Positions 54,046 through 63,511 of a DNA stretch of 64,000 bases are shown in pieces. The DNA lies in assembly GCA_934216615.1 (NCBI GenBank), contig CAKQCB010000001.1:372001-436000 (forward strand), given 5' to 3'. Both the position numbers and the translations under genes were made by a program. The notes below the pieces were generated by a model, which was not told the origin of the DNA, searched no databases, and saw only the letters and a list, made by a program, of their open reading frames with translations. How positions within the stretch are numbered: the first letter of the stretch is position 1; each line of letters begins with the position of its first letter. Origin of the DNA: an uncultured Anaerolineae bacterium (GTDB lineage: Bacteria > Chloroflexota > Anaerolineae > Aggregatilineales > Phototrophicaceae).

Positions 54046-55206
54046 ATGCCTGGAAAAATTCTCATTGTAGATGATGATATTGACAGCCTAAAATTAATCG
54101 GCCTGATGTTGCAACGCAATGGCTATGAAGTGGCCGCGGCAACAACAGGGGCACAAGCGCTCTCAAAAGCGATGAGTGAAAGCCCTGATCTCATTATTTT
54201 AGATGTTATGATGCCCGACATGAACGGCTTCGATGTCTGCCGTCGCTTGCGTAGTAACCTCGACACGCAAGCTATCCCCATCATCATGTTTACTGCGAAA
54301 ACCATGATTGATGATAAAGTAGCGGGGTTTGAAGCCGGTGCTGACGATTACCTGACGAAACCGACCCATCCATCCGAACTTGCGACACGTATTCAAAATG
54401 TCCTCGCCCGCAGTAGCACAAAAGCTACCCCTACCACTAGCAAAGGAACGACAGTCGGCGTCCTAGGGGCAAAAGGCGGGGTCGGCACGACGACGATTGC
54501 CGCAAACCTCGCAGCGGCACGTTTCGCTGCGGGCGATAAAGCGCTCGTGGCAGATTTCCGTTTGGGCGCAGGTGCGCTCGGCTTGATGTTAGGATTTGGC
54601 CGTTCACAAGGGATGGCAAACTTACTCACTCGCTCGATTGAGGAAATTAACGCTCGGCTGGTAGAAGCGGAGTTGGTCGTTCATGGGTCTGGATTGCGCG
54701 CTTTATTATGTTCTTCAAGGCCTAAAGAAACACAGTTGAATATGTCTTTGGAAACAGCCGCCGCGATTGTGAGAATCATCCGCTCAGTTGCGCGCCCTGC
54801 ATTCTATGATCTTGGCAGTGGGCTGACCCCACAGGCGCTTCGTTTACAACGAGAAATGGATCAATTATTACTTGTGGTCGATCCCACCAATTTATCAATG
54901 ACGATGGCGCGCGAAATTTTACAAGAATTAGATGCCCAACGCATGGACTACAACAAAGTAGGCGTTGTGGTGGTCAACCGCTCGACCTCAACCAACCTTG
55001 CCTCATGGCGAGACGTTGAACAAATTCTAGGGCGTGATGTGCGTGGAGCCATCGCTTTAGCGTCAGACCTGATGGCCCAATCGCTGAATAATAATATCCC
55101 TGCGGTGGCACATCAACCCACAGCGATTGCTTCAACACAAATGATTAAACTTGCCGAAGATGTAGTTGCCCGCTTACGGGTTACAGGCGAACTACACGCA
55201 AACTAA
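54046..55206 (+). CDS. Response-regulator receiver fused to a ParA/MinD-type ATPase (CpaE/TadZ-like)
   Basis: A 386-residue protein. The receiver domain (1-125) is complete, with the acidic pair Asp10-Asp11, phosphoacceptor Asp53 (LDVMMPDMNGF) and Lys105 (DYLTKP). The ATPase domain follows from about 135, with a deviant Walker A GAKGGVGTTT (141-150), VADFRLGAG and LVVDPTN. This architecture is that of CpaE/TadZ proteins that position pili or other polar machines, though here no tad genes are near. Unlike many CpaE proteins, the receiver keeps its Asp. Two genes follow closely on the same strand. Confidence 0.85.
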   Translation: MPGKILIVDDDIDSLKLIGLMLQRNGYEVAAATTGAQALSKAMSESPDLIILDVMMPDMNGFDVCRRLRSNLDTQAIPIIMFTAKTMIDDKVAGFEAGADDYLTKPTHPSELATRIQNVLARSSTKATPTTSKGTTVGVLGAKGGVGTTTIAANLAAARFAAGDKALVADFRLGAGALGLMLGFGRSQGMANLLTRSIEEINARLVEAELVVHGSGLRALLCSSRPKETQLNMSLETAAAIVRIIRSVARPAFYDLGSGLTPQALRLQREMDQLLLVVDPTNLSMTMAREILQELDAQRMDYNKVGVVVVNRSTSTNLASWRDVEQILGRDVRGAIALASDLMAQSLNNNIPAVAHQPTAIASTQMIKLAEDVVARLRVTGELHAN

Positions 55207-55239
55207 CTAAAACCTAGTTTTTCACAAAAAAGTTATGCT

Positions 55240-56001
55240 ATGTTCCAAACAGAATTGCGCGAAATCGTTTCGCTTTTAAAATTCTCGCAGTATGTTGTTG
55301 CATTTACAGGCGCGGGGATCAGCACTGCCTCGGGCATTCCTGACTTTAGAAGTCCAGAATCCGGTTTATGGAATGACCCCAACGCACTACAAGCCGCGAG
55401 TTTGATGGGGTTTCGTCAAAACCCACGCTCATTTTATGAATGGGTTCGCCCGCTTGCAACAAAGTTATTTCAGGCTGTCCCAAACCGCGCGCATGAAGCT
55501 TTAGCCCAGTTGGAAGCCTCGAATCACCTTCAAGCGATCATCACCCAAAATATTGACCGTCTGCACCAAAAAGCGGGGTCAAACATCGTCTTTGAATTAC
55601 ACGGCAATATTGAAACTGCGACGTGTACGCACTGTTTACAGCACTTTGATGTGAACGTGATCCGCGCTGTGATTGAGGCACAGCAGGTTGATGTTCCACT
55701 TTGCCCCACTTGCCACAACGTCATCAAACCCGATGTGATTTTGTTTGGCGAAGAATTGCCTTTTGCGCCCTTCCAAAAATCAAAACAAGCTGCCCAAAAG
55801 GCGGATTTTATGTTTATTCTTGGAACGTCTCTAGAAGTTGCGCCAGCCAGTGACCTGCCAAAAATCAGCTTTCGGAATGGGGCAAAGCTGGTCGTCATCA
55901 ATAATCAACCCACCCCGCTCGACGCGCTCGCTTTTCATGTCATTCGTGCGAAGGTAGACGAAGTGCTACCTGAAATTGCTCAGTTGTTAGGGGCAATATG
56001 A
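55240..56001 (+). CDS. cobB: Sirtuin (NAD-dependent protein deacylase)
   Basis: A 253-residue Sir2 protein. GAGISTASGIPDFRSPESGLW (from residue 24) binds NAD, TQNIDRLHQKAGS lies near 102-114, and the catalytic histidine is His121 in FELHGN. The zinc site is Cys129/Cys132 and Cys155/Cys158. NNQPTPLD near the end contacts the cofactor. All key residues are intact. It is 33 bases after the REC-ParA gene and overlaps the next kinase gene by four bases (ATGA). Confidence 0.93.
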   Translation: MFQTELREIVSLLKFSQYVVAFTGAGISTASGIPDFRSPESGLWNDPNALQAASLMGFRQNPRSFYEWVRPLATKLFQAVPNRAHEALAQLEASNHLQAIITQNIDRLHQKAGSNIVFELHGNIETATCTHCLQHFDVNVIRAVIEAQQVDVPLCPTCHNVIKPDVILFGEELPFAPFQKSKQAAQKADFMFILGTSLEVAPASDLPKISFRNGAKLVVINNQPTPLDALAFHVIRAKVDEVLPEIAQLLGAI

Positions 56002-57179
56002 ACACCCATGAACTGCCTCTGGTTAAACGGTATGAGCGCATTATCGAAATAAGCAAAATCCTCACCTCTACGCTGGATTCCCAAGTTTTGCTCAAACGTA
56101 TTGTTGAAGCTGCGATTGAACTCACAAACAGCGAAGTCGCGTCAATCATTTTGCAAGATAAAAAGACGGGCGAGCTTCGCTTTGAGCAAACGTCTAACCT
56201 TGATGTGCACCAGATGCAGACCGTCACGATTCCGCTGGAAGGCAGTATTGCGGGTTGGGTCATCAAATATGGTGAACCCCGCGTCATTGAAGATGTTTAC
56301 CAAGACCCTGCATTTTTCCGTAATGTTGATGACAAGCTCTCTTTTCGCACTAGAAATATCCTTGCGGTTCCGATGAAAGCGCGTAACACCGTGAATGGTG
56401 TTTTGGAAGCGATCAATAAGAATGACCAGCAGAAATTTAATGATGCGGATATTCAAACGTTATCCATCTTAGCGGGATATGCCGCCATCGCGATTGAAAA
56501 TGCGTATCTGTTTCAACAAAGCGACTTTATGGCGGAAATGGTGCATGAGTTACGCAACCCACTGATGGCGATCAAGACCAGTTTGAAGCTGATGGATTCA
56601 CAGCTTAATCCCGCAACCCAAACACAAAATCTCCAAGATATCACCATCGAGACAGATCGGCTGATTCAGCTCACCAATGATTTTCTCGACTTGTCACGCT
56701 TAGAATCCGGCAGGTTTCGGCTAGACCGCCAGTGGATTTCATTGGATCACGCTATATTAAGCAGTCTCCAACTCATTCACTATCAGTGTGTAAGTCGTGG
56801 TATTAATGTGCATTATGAAGCGCGTGAAATCCAACTTAACGGGGACTTTAACCGTCTCAAACAGGTGTTGGTGAATCTATTGACCAACGCCGTAAAGTAC
56901 AATCGCGATGGTGGCTACATCAAGATAGAAACGGTGCAAATGCCATCATACGTTCAAGTATCTATCCAAGATTCTGGTTTAGGCATCCCCATAAATGCGC
57001 AAAAAAACCTGTTCCAGAAATTTTACCGCGCAGAAAACACGGCACAAGCAGTGGCTGGAACAGGTCTAGGATTGGTGATCGCCCGCAGAATCATTGAAGC
57101 GCATGAAGGTGATATTTGGGTGGAGAGTCACGAAAATGAAGGGACAACCTTCTTCTTTCGACTTCCGCTTACGGTTTAA
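55998..57179 (+). CDS. GAF-domain sensor histidine kinase
   Basis: A 393-residue soluble protein. A GAF domain lies at about residues 22-170 (ILTSTLDSQVLLKRIVEAAI ... SIAGWVIKYGEPRVIEDV). The phosphoacceptor is His183 in AEMVHELRNPLMAIKTS. The ATPase domain has LVNLLTNAVKYNRDGGYI, QDSGLGIP and VAGTGLGLVIARRI. It is translationally coupled to the sirtuin gene. Its 3' end overlaps the convergent dehydrogenase gene by 11 bases. Confidence 0.92.
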   Translation: MNTHELPLVKRYERIIEISKILTSTLDSQVLLKRIVEAAIELTNSEVASIILQDKKTGELRFEQTSNLDVHQMQTVTIPLEGSIAGWVIKYGEPRVIEDVYQDPAFFRNVDDKLSFRTRNILAVPMKARNTVNGVLEAINKNDQQKFNDADIQTLSILAGYAAIAIENAYLFQQSDFMAEMVHELRNPLMAIKTSLKLMDSQLNPATQTQNLQDITIETDRLIQLTNDFLDLSRLESGRFRLDRQWISLDHAILSSLQLIHYQCVSRGINVHYEAREIQLNGDFNRLKQVLVNLLTNAVKYNRDGGYIKIETVQMPSYVQVSIQDSGLGIPINAQKNLFQKFYRAENTAQAVAGTGLGLVIARRIIEAHEGDIWVESHENEGTTFFFRLPLTV

Positions 57180-58113
57180 TCAAAATCTTCAATGCGCCTT
57201 GGGCTTGCGCCGCTTCAAATGCTGTGACCGCATCATCTAATGGGAACTGCGCGTCAATCATCGATTCGACATCGACTAACCCTTTTTCAAGCAAGCGAAG
57301 CGCCGTATCAAACGGGCCACACCGACTGCCTACAAGTCGAATCTCATTGACCACAATCGGCGACAAATCAACAGCGGGCTTTCCTGCATAGGTGCTTTTG
57401 AGATGAATGGTGCCCCGCGGTTTGACAAGGTGGATAGCTTGGTCAAGTCCCGCCTCATTGCCAGTGCACTCAATCACAGAATCAAATGAACGAGGTTCGA
57501 GTGAGTCGGCCGTCACTGCGGGAATTTGCCATTTTTCTAAAAGTTGACGCTGTCGCTCACGGCGTACCACTACTTTTAAATCTGCACCAGTGAGTTTCAC
57601 GACTTGGGCGCATAACAACCCCAGCTTGCCCGCACCAATCAACAAAACTTGATCGCTAGGCTTGATATGTGAAACTTCCAGAAGTTCGCACGCTGCCGCT
57701 AAGGGTTCAGCAAAAACAGCTTGGCGGTCTGTGATCGTGTCAGGGACTGGATATAAGTTGGCTAAAGGCAAACGCACGAATTCAGAAAAAGACCCCGGTA
57801 AACTATGAATCCCAATTGCTTTTCTTTGCCCGCACAATTTACCTAACCCGCTCTGGCATAAGTCGCAGGTGCCACAGCCTACATTGATTTCACTGACGAC
57901 ACGTTTCCCTACCCATTCGCTCGGGCCTTCGACAACCGTCGCGACGAACTCGTGACCGAGAATACCTTGAAAGTCGTAATATCCATGGATGAGTTCTACA
58001 TCGGTATTACAAATCCCTGCCAATTCAACACGCGCAAGGACACTGGGAAAAGGAACGGTATAATCCGCGACATCTTGAACGGCTAACGCACCATCAAATA
58101 CAATTGCTTTCAT
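57169..58113 (-). CDS. Zinc-dependent medium-chain alcohol dehydrogenase family protein
   Basis: A 314-residue protein, slightly shorter than usual. Catalytic zinc ligands are Cys in GICNTDVE, and His-Glu in GHEFV. The structural zinc cysteines are in NVGCGTCDLCQSGLGKLC. The cofactor loop is LIGAGKLGLLCAQVV. It resembles sorbitol/threonine dehydrogenase-like members, but the substrate is open. The gene lies six bases downstream of yajC. Confidence 0.85.
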   Translation of the reverse strand: MKAIVFDGALAVQDVADYTVPFPSVLARVELAGICNTDVELIHGYYDFQGILGHEFVATVVEGPSEWVGKRVVSEINVGCGTCDLCQSGLGKLCGQRKAIGIHSLPGSFSEFVRLPLANLYPVPDTITDRQAVFAEPLAAACELLEVSHIKPSDQVLLIGAGKLGLLCAQVVKLTGADLKVVVRRERQRQLLEKWQIPAVTADSLEPRSFDSVIECTGNEAGLDQAIHLVKPRGTIHLKSTYAGKPAVDLSPIVVNEIRLVGSRCGPFDTALRLLEKGLVDVESMIDAQFPLDDAVTAFEAAQAQGALKILIKP

Positions 58114-58119
58114 GACACT

Positions 58120-58428
58120 TTACTCTTGGTTTTCAACAGGTTTTTTAGGCGCAAAATCTTCTGGGATATAGGGGCGTAATAAAGAAGCGGCGATGACACG
58201 GATCACGACGCCATCAGCAATTTCGATGTAGGCGATGCCACTGTCTGCATCAATGCTTTGTACCTTGCCGATAATCCCGCCGTATGTCACCATCTCATCC
58301 CCTTGCTGTACAGAGTTGACATACTGCTGTTGTTTTTGATAATCACGCTGGCGTGGGAAGATGACCAGTGACCAATAAGCCCCTAAGCCAAGGATAAGCA
58401 CCAGCCCAACAATTAAAATTTCTGGCAT
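58120..58428 (-). CDS. yajC: Preprotein translocase subunit YajC
   Basis: A 102-residue protein with one N-terminal membrane helix (ILIVGLVLILGLGAYWSLVIF), then PRQRDYQKQQQYVNSVQQGDEMVTYGGIIGKV, the standard YajC pattern. YajC associates with SecDF in the membrane. AAGGTGG lies five bases before the ATG. secD and secF are not in the window. Confidence 0.9.
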   Translation of the reverse strand: MPEILIVGLVLILGLGAYWSLVIFPRQRDYQKQQQYVNSVQQGDEMVTYGGIIGKVQSIDADSGIAYIEIADGVVIRVIAASLLRPYIPEDFAPKKPVENQE

Positions 58429-58604
58429 AGTTCCACCTTAGATTTTTATGAATGAGTGGCATTATACCGACTTCATGGGCGAAAACAATCATGGGCGAGG
58501 TAGTCATCTGGTAGATGAGATGGTAAACTGTCTCGCAGTCTTGCTGTAATCAGACATCGTCGCTACGACACAGTGAATTTATAACTAAGTGAATGGGTGT
58601 GACA

Positions 58605-59669
58605 ATGAAACAATCTAAGCTGATGATATTGAGCACAATATTGATGCTGAGCTTGATGGTAATTGCCCTGCCAGCTTCTGCTGGGGATCGTACACTATCA
58701 ATTAATTCAGGCTCTGGAAATATACCCTACTATATTTCCGGTGAAACAACATTGGTGATGAACGGGTTTGACCTCAATTCGTTCGGGGTCGCGCTTCCTG
58801 CTGTGATTGATAAAGTCAGTATTTCTGTGGCGAATGCGGTACCCAATACCCCGATTGAAGTAGTTGTCTATCAAGATGGTAATGGCGGTTCTCCTTCAGA
58901 CGCACAGCTTGTTGGGCGTACCCAAGTGACCATTAACGAACCGGGTATCTTTACGGTCACCTTCCCTACCCCACTCACGATCAATCAACCAGCGGTGTGG
59001 GTTGGCTTTTATTTGCCGATCGATTTTGAGTTCTATTCGGACACCACTGGGCCTTCCGTATTGACGTACTGGGGATGGACGCCGAACAGCACGTTTAACT
59101 TGAATAGTCTTTCTTCTGCGCAAGTATTAGGCCCAGGGGATGGAAGTGCCCCTGTCAATATCAATATGCGTGGGCGTGCACGTATCACACTCGAACTCAC
59201 ACAGAACCCGAATGCGACCCCAGCCCCAACTTCAACCAATACGACGGGCGCAACAACCCCTAGCGGCGACACAGTGAACTTGAGTGTTCTCGCTCAATTC
59301 CCTAATTGTACCGACGCCATGTATGATTCGGCTGATGAATTCATCAGCTTGGGCGACAGCATCAATTTACACTGTACCCAAGTTCCCTCATGGCAATCAC
59401 CCGCCACACCCGCCGGCTATGAGCGCGGTGGTGCGTTATATGACATCGTGATTTTCCGTGAAAATGGGAATCCGGTGATCAGCCGTTTGAACGTTGCTGT
59501 CACTGTGTGTATTCGACCAGCCGCTGAAGACCTTGAAACTGCCGTAATTGGGCATGGGCTTGGCGCACCGCGTCAATGGCGCTTGATGCCGACTCAGCGT
59601 TTCAACGATCTGGTTTGCGCTGAAATTCGGTATGGCGGAAATATCTCTTACTTTAACCCCATCAGCTAA
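58605..59669 (+). CDS. Secreted protein of unknown function
   Basis: About 354 residues. A signal peptide (MILSTILMLSLMVIALPASAG) is followed by a beta-rich N-terminal domain (about 25-200) with PIEVVVYQDGNGGSPSDAQLVG. That stretch resembles the carbohydrate-binding or choice-of-anchor domains found in secreted proteins. A Thr/Asn-rich linker (about 205-225) leads to a second domain with four cysteines. I do not recognise either domain with confidence. ATG 58605 is preferred over 58593. The two genes after it are membrane proteins on the same strand. Confidence 0.7.
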   Translation: MKQSKLMILSTILMLSLMVIALPASAGDRTLSINSGSGNIPYYISGETTLVMNGFDLNSFGVALPAVIDKVSISVANAVPNTPIEVVVYQDGNGGSPSDAQLVGRTQVTINEPGIFTVTFPTPLTINQPAVWVGFYLPIDFEFYSDTTGPSVLTYWGWTPNSTFNLNSLSSAQVLGPGDGSAPVNINMRGRARITLELTQNPNATPAPTSTNTTGATTPSGDTVNLSVLAQFPNCTDAMYDSADEFISLGDSINLHCTQVPSWQSPATPAGYERGGALYDIVIFRENGNPVISRLNVAVTVCIRPAAEDLETAVIGHGLGAPRQWRLMPTQRFNDLVCAEIRYGGNISYFNPIS

Positions 59670-59689
59670 GAAAGGCTGTCTTTAGGATC

Positions 59690-60412
59690 ATGCGGATCGA
59701 AACAAATGAACGGTTAGTCAACCGAAACAAGAAATTTGCGCAATATTTATTCTTTGGCAGTTTGGGGTTATTGGTCCTCAGTCTATTCCTCACGAATGCG
59801 CAGACTGTGACCAGTGCAGAAGAAGCAAGTACCGCTTTGCTTCTGCCTGCAATCATCCTTCCAATTGCTTTTATTGCGACGTTGATTTCTGTCCGCATGA
59901 CCAACCTTTGGATACGCCCGCCCCGCCCTGAAACCCAAATCCAAGAAGGGATCAAAGGCGCGGCGCATAATACCGTTTTATATAACTACTATCACTTTCC
60001 TGCGCGCCATGTCATCATTGCGCCTCAAGGGGTCTTTGCAATCGTCACCCGTTTTCAAGACGGCTTATATGAAGTTGACGGCGAAAAGTGGACGACCAAA
60101 AAGAACATCATCAGCCGAATCTTAAGCATCTTCCGCTTTGATCACGTCGGCAACCCAACCAATGATGCCCGCAAAGCAGCGGCACACCTGCAAACATTGG
60201 TTGACCAGATTGACCCTGAAGTGAAAGTGCAACCGCTGATTATATTTACCGACCCCCGTGCATCCGTCACCGTGAATAATTCACCCATTCCGGTGGTGCA
60301 CGCAAACCCTAAACAAACCCCTGCGCTCAAAGATTTCCTGAAAAAAGCGGGACATCAAAAAACCCTGACAAAAGATCAAATCCAAGCATTTGAAGATTTG
60401 ACGCTGAAATAA
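59690..60412 (+). CDS. NERD-domain-like membrane protein
   Basis: A 240-residue protein. Two membrane helices (about 18-35 and 48-68) precede a cytoplasmic domain. HNTVLYNYYHFPARHVIIAPQGVFAIVTRFQDGLYEVDGEKW and the downstream NDARKAAAHLQTLVDQIDPEVKVQPLIIFTDP follow the NERD (nuclease-related) pattern. The usual nuclease residues are not obvious to me, so activity is open. It is 20 bases after the preceding gene and 10 before the GT39 gene. Confidence 0.7.
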   Translation: MRIETNERLVNRNKKFAQYLFFGSLGLLVLSLFLTNAQTVTSAEEASTALLLPAIILPIAFIATLISVRMTNLWIRPPRPETQIQEGIKGAAHNTVLYNYYHFPARHVIIAPQGVFAIVTRFQDGLYEVDGEKWTTKKNIISRILSIFRFDHVGNPTNDARKAAAHLQTLVDQIDPEVKVQPLIIFTDPRASVTVNNSPIPVVHANPKQTPALKDFLKKAGHQKTLTKDQIQAFEDLTLK

Positions 60413-60422
60413 AGTAGGGGCT

Positions 60423-62318
60423 ATGGAAATCAAAAGCATACAGAATCCTCGACGAGTAAAACGTCTTTTTTTGCTCGTCGGGATCATTCTGTTAGGATTT
60501 TTCTTCCGCGTTTACCAACTCAATCATTTTGCATTACGTGGGGATGAAGCTTTCACCGTCATCCATTGGGTGCGTGAACCACTCAGCCAAACGCTCGAAA
60601 ATATCGCTACAACCGATCCGCAACCGCCTTTAGCCTATGCTATCTATCGTGCGTGGGGGCTTGTGGTGGGTGACAACGAATTGACCATCCGTTTTTTACC
60701 TGCCCTGCTCAACACCATTGGCATCGCAGCGATGTACAGCTTGGGCAAACGAATTCACGGCGTGAGTTTAGGTCTCTTGGTCGCATTTTTATGGGCGTTA
60801 CATCCACATGAAATCTATCACGCTCAAGATGCGCGAAGCTATGCACTTTGGGCCGCGGCGACACCCTTAGCGCTCTGGCTAGGTTTGCGTGCCCTTGAAA
60901 AGCAAAAACTGCGGGATTGGGTGCTTTTTATTGGCGCATCATTAATCGCGGGTTATCTGTATTACCTTGAGTTGTTTCCAATTGTCGCTCTAAATATTTT
61001 TGTATTTATCCGTTACGGAATTCAAAAACGGGATGTCCGCCTTCTCAAACAGTGGGTTATTTCACAAGTTATTTTAGCGATAGGTTTAGGGTTATGGTTT
61101 TTCCAAGAACGCCTGCTTTCAGGGGGTGGATATGGCGGAACCGCAGGCGGATTTGACATCACGGAACTGATCACGCGGTTTGTGCCCACGCTTACATTTG
61201 GCGCAGAGATTTCACCCCAAATGCAAACAGGAGTGATCGTGTTTTCTCTTGTTTTGTTGTCTTTAGGGGGATGGAGCTTTTATAAACAGCGTTCTCCTTA
61301 TACGCCTTTACTCATTTTGCTTGGAACTTTACCTCTCCTTTTCATCAGTATTGTATCCTTGAGATTACAGGTTTTTGTCCCTCGTTATGTGATGTCTATA
61401 ACGGTCAGCTATGTGATTCTTATGGCATCGGGAATTCTTCTGTTTGCGAAAGCTAATGCTCAATATCTAAGGATCGTAGGCGGAATAATTTTTGTGCTCG
61501 TTATTTTAGTCGATGGAATAATACTCAGTAATTACTATTACTTACGTGACTATGCGAAATCCCCAAACTGGAGAGAACTTGGTCAACATCTGAGCGCGAT
61601 CACAACTTCCAATACAGCAATCATTAACACCTCAGCGGATGAAGCGTTCACCTTTTATTTTGATCAGTATGAGGTTCAAGGGAATTTATATAGACTTCCT
61701 GCAGGGCCAAACCAAACCGCTAAAGAAATCGAAGCTGAATTGATGTTTCTCTCTCAAAACTACGGGGAGATCATTGTGGTCGCATCCACACCACCCGATT
61801 GGGCTAATCGTGGCGTGGTCGAATCATGGTTGAATACGCATACTTTGAGCGCGTTTCAATCGACTGTGTACGGGCTTCGGGCAGATACGTACCTTGTAGA
61901 AAATCAATTAGAGGCACAATTTCACCCTGAAGGGCAAGGGGCATTCATCAACCCGATCACGAATCAACCCATTGTCACGCTCACAGGTGTTGATCTGGTG
62001 ATGGATACCCACATCCAACATGAGCTATATATCACTGCACATTGGAATTTAGACACAGAAATGCCAGAACCTGTGAAGGTTTTTGTGCATGTACTAGGGG
62101 ATACAAATCCGAACAGCGGAACCTCATTATGGGCACAAGATGATCAAATGCTTCTACATCAAAGCGGATCATGGCTCACAAATTATCGAATCAATCTGGC
62201 AGAACTGCCCGCTGGGGAATATCAAATCACAATAGGCTTATACGACGAACTTACCCAAGTGCGTTATCTCATCCATGAGGACGACCATTGGGAAATCACA
62301 TCTTTCACTATCGACTAG
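60423..62318 (+). CDS. GT39-type (PMT/ArnT-like) membrane glycosyltransferase
   Basis: A 631-residue protein with about ten to twelve membrane helices in the first 370 residues. The first extracellular loop has ALRGDEAFTVIHWVRE, in which the Asp-Glu is the likely catalytic acid pair. DPQPPLAYAIYRAW and DARSYALWA are typical of polyprenyl-phosphate-sugar-dependent transferases. The C-terminal approximately 260 residues are extracellular and beta-rich. Acceptor and sugar are unknown. Confidence 0.85.
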   Translation: MEIKSIQNPRRVKRLFLLVGIILLGFFFRVYQLNHFALRGDEAFTVIHWVREPLSQTLENIATTDPQPPLAYAIYRAWGLVVGDNELTIRFLPALLNTIGIAAMYSLGKRIHGVSLGLLVAFLWALHPHEIYHAQDARSYALWAAATPLALWLGLRALEKQKLRDWVLFIGASLIAGYLYYLELFPIVALNIFVFIRYGIQKRDVRLLKQWVISQVILAIGLGLWFFQERLLSGGGYGGTAGGFDITELITRFVPTLTFGAEISPQMQTGVIVFSLVLLSLGGWSFYKQRSPYTPLLILLGTLPLLFISIVSLRLQVFVPRYVMSITVSYVILMASGILLFAKANAQYLRIVGGIIFVLVILVDGIILSNYYYLRDYAKSPNWRELGQHLSAITTSNTAIINTSADEAFTFYFDQYEVQGNLYRLPAGPNQTAKEIEAELMFLSQNYGEIIVVASTPPDWANRGVVESWLNTHTLSAFQSTVYGLRADTYLVENQLEAQFHPEGQGAFINPITNQPIVTLTGVDLVMDTHIQHELYITAHWNLDTEMPEPVKVFVHVLGDTNPNSGTSLWAQDDQMLLHQSGSWLTNYRINLAELPAGEYQITIGLYDELTQVRYLIHEDDHWEITSFTID

Positions 62319-62320
62319 GT

Positions 62321-62357
62321 AAACAAAAACACACGGTTAAACCGTGTGTTTTTGTTT
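62321..62357. terminator. Bidirectional intrinsic terminator
   Basis: AAACAAAAACACACGGTT and AACCGTGTGTTTTTGTTT form an 18-base-arm palindrome with A/T tracts on both sides. It separates the convergent GT39 and SPFH genes. Confidence 0.92.
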
Positions 62358-62373
62358 ATTGTAGAGAATTGAA

Positions 62374-63471
62374 TTAGCCACCCAACTCTTGTAATTTCTG
62401 CGTCCACTTTTCCAGAAGGCGATTATATAACGCTTCCGAAATTTCACCGTTAGACACCTTGATATCCAAAGCATCGATCAAAGCTTGAATACCTTCTTTG
62501 GTGGTCGGTTCGGCGTTGGCTGATGCAGGTGCAGGGTTAGATACAGGCGCTGCTTGTTCCCCCTGCCCTTTCATCATATTCATCATCATTTGTTGCATCA
62601 TCATATTTTGTTGTGCCATTTGACGTTGCATTTCAGCCATATCAGGGTTCATAGCCGCGCCAATTTGTTGACCAACGCCCAAACCCACACCGGCACTGGC
62701 TAAGCTACCCCCCATACCGGGGTTTTCGGCCGCTTTTTGAGCGATGTTGAGGCGTTGAATCCGTTCATACGTTTCAAGGCTGACGTAGTTACGCATTTCT
62801 TCGAGCGTAACATCTGCCTTCGCTTGGAATGGGTTTGCTTCAATGGCTTTAATGCGCATCCCTAACGCTTGGAATTTTTCATTGACTTTGGCTAAGGTTG
62901 CCCCTTCAAGGTCGCCCAACAAACGATTGGCGTCAGGCACGCTTTGAACACCGCTAGACATAATCAGTTCCGCAATTTCGCCGAGCAACATGCTTTGAAT
63001 ACGGTCTTTGATGTCATTTAAACGGGTGATGGGCTTGCCCACTGCGTATTGCTTCACAAAACGCATCGGATCATCAATACCAATATCAATCACACCATGC
63101 GTGATGAGCAGTACAACGCCCATTCCACGTCCGGGGGTTTCCATTACAATCGGCGGGTTTGTACCCCATCCGACTTGGGGAAGGTCTTTCAAATTCACAA
63201 AATATAAGTCGGCAGTAAAAGGAGTACGACCACTTGTAGCCAACCCAATGATACTGGAGAGAATGGGCAAGTTTGCAGTTGAAAGTGTGTGCCGTCCCGG
63301 GCCGAGCACATCAAGGGCTTCGCCCCCACGGACAAACACAGCGGCTTGGCTTTCACCAACGATCACTTGCGAACCCATTCGCCAATCGCCACTGCCCTCT
63401 TGTGGTTCACGATAGGCAAGCTCATCATTGGCAATATTCGTATGGTCGATCACATCAATTATGCGAGGCAT
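62374..63471 (-). CDS. SPFH-domain protein (YdjI-like)
   Basis: About 365 residues. The N-terminal SPFH/band-7-like domain (about 25-240) shows VIVGESQAAVFVRGGEALDVLGPGRHTL, ADLYFVNLKDLPQVGWGT, then DIKDRIQSMLLGEIAELI. A Gly/Met/Gln-rich linker with QQNMMMQQMMMNMM follows. The C-terminal approximately 40 residues (ALDIKVSNGEISEALYNRLLEKW) look like a SHOCT-type helix pair. The domain order resembles B. subtilis YdjI. AGGAG seven bases before ATG 63471 sets the start. A helical protein gene lies directly upstream. Confidence 0.85.
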   Translation of the reverse strand: MPRIIDVIDHTNIANDELAYREPQEGSGDWRMGSQVIVGESQAAVFVRGGEALDVLGPGRHTLSTANLPILSSIIGLATSGRTPFTADLYFVNLKDLPQVGWGTNPPIVMETPGRGMGVVLLITHGVIDIGIDDPMRFVKQYAVGKPITRLNDIKDRIQSMLLGEIAELIMSSGVQSVPDANRLLGDLEGATLAKVNEKFQALGMRIKAIEANPFQAKADVTLEEMRNYVSLETYERIQRLNIAQKAAENPGMGGSLASAGVGLGVGQQIGAAMNPDMAEMQRQMAQQNMMMQQMMMNMMKGQGEQAAPVSNPAPASANAEPTTKEGIQALIDALDIKVSNGEISEALYNRLLEKWTQKLQELGG

Positions 63472-63511
63472 CAAATTCTCCTTTATTGACTATGCGAAGC
63501 ATTAGATATTT

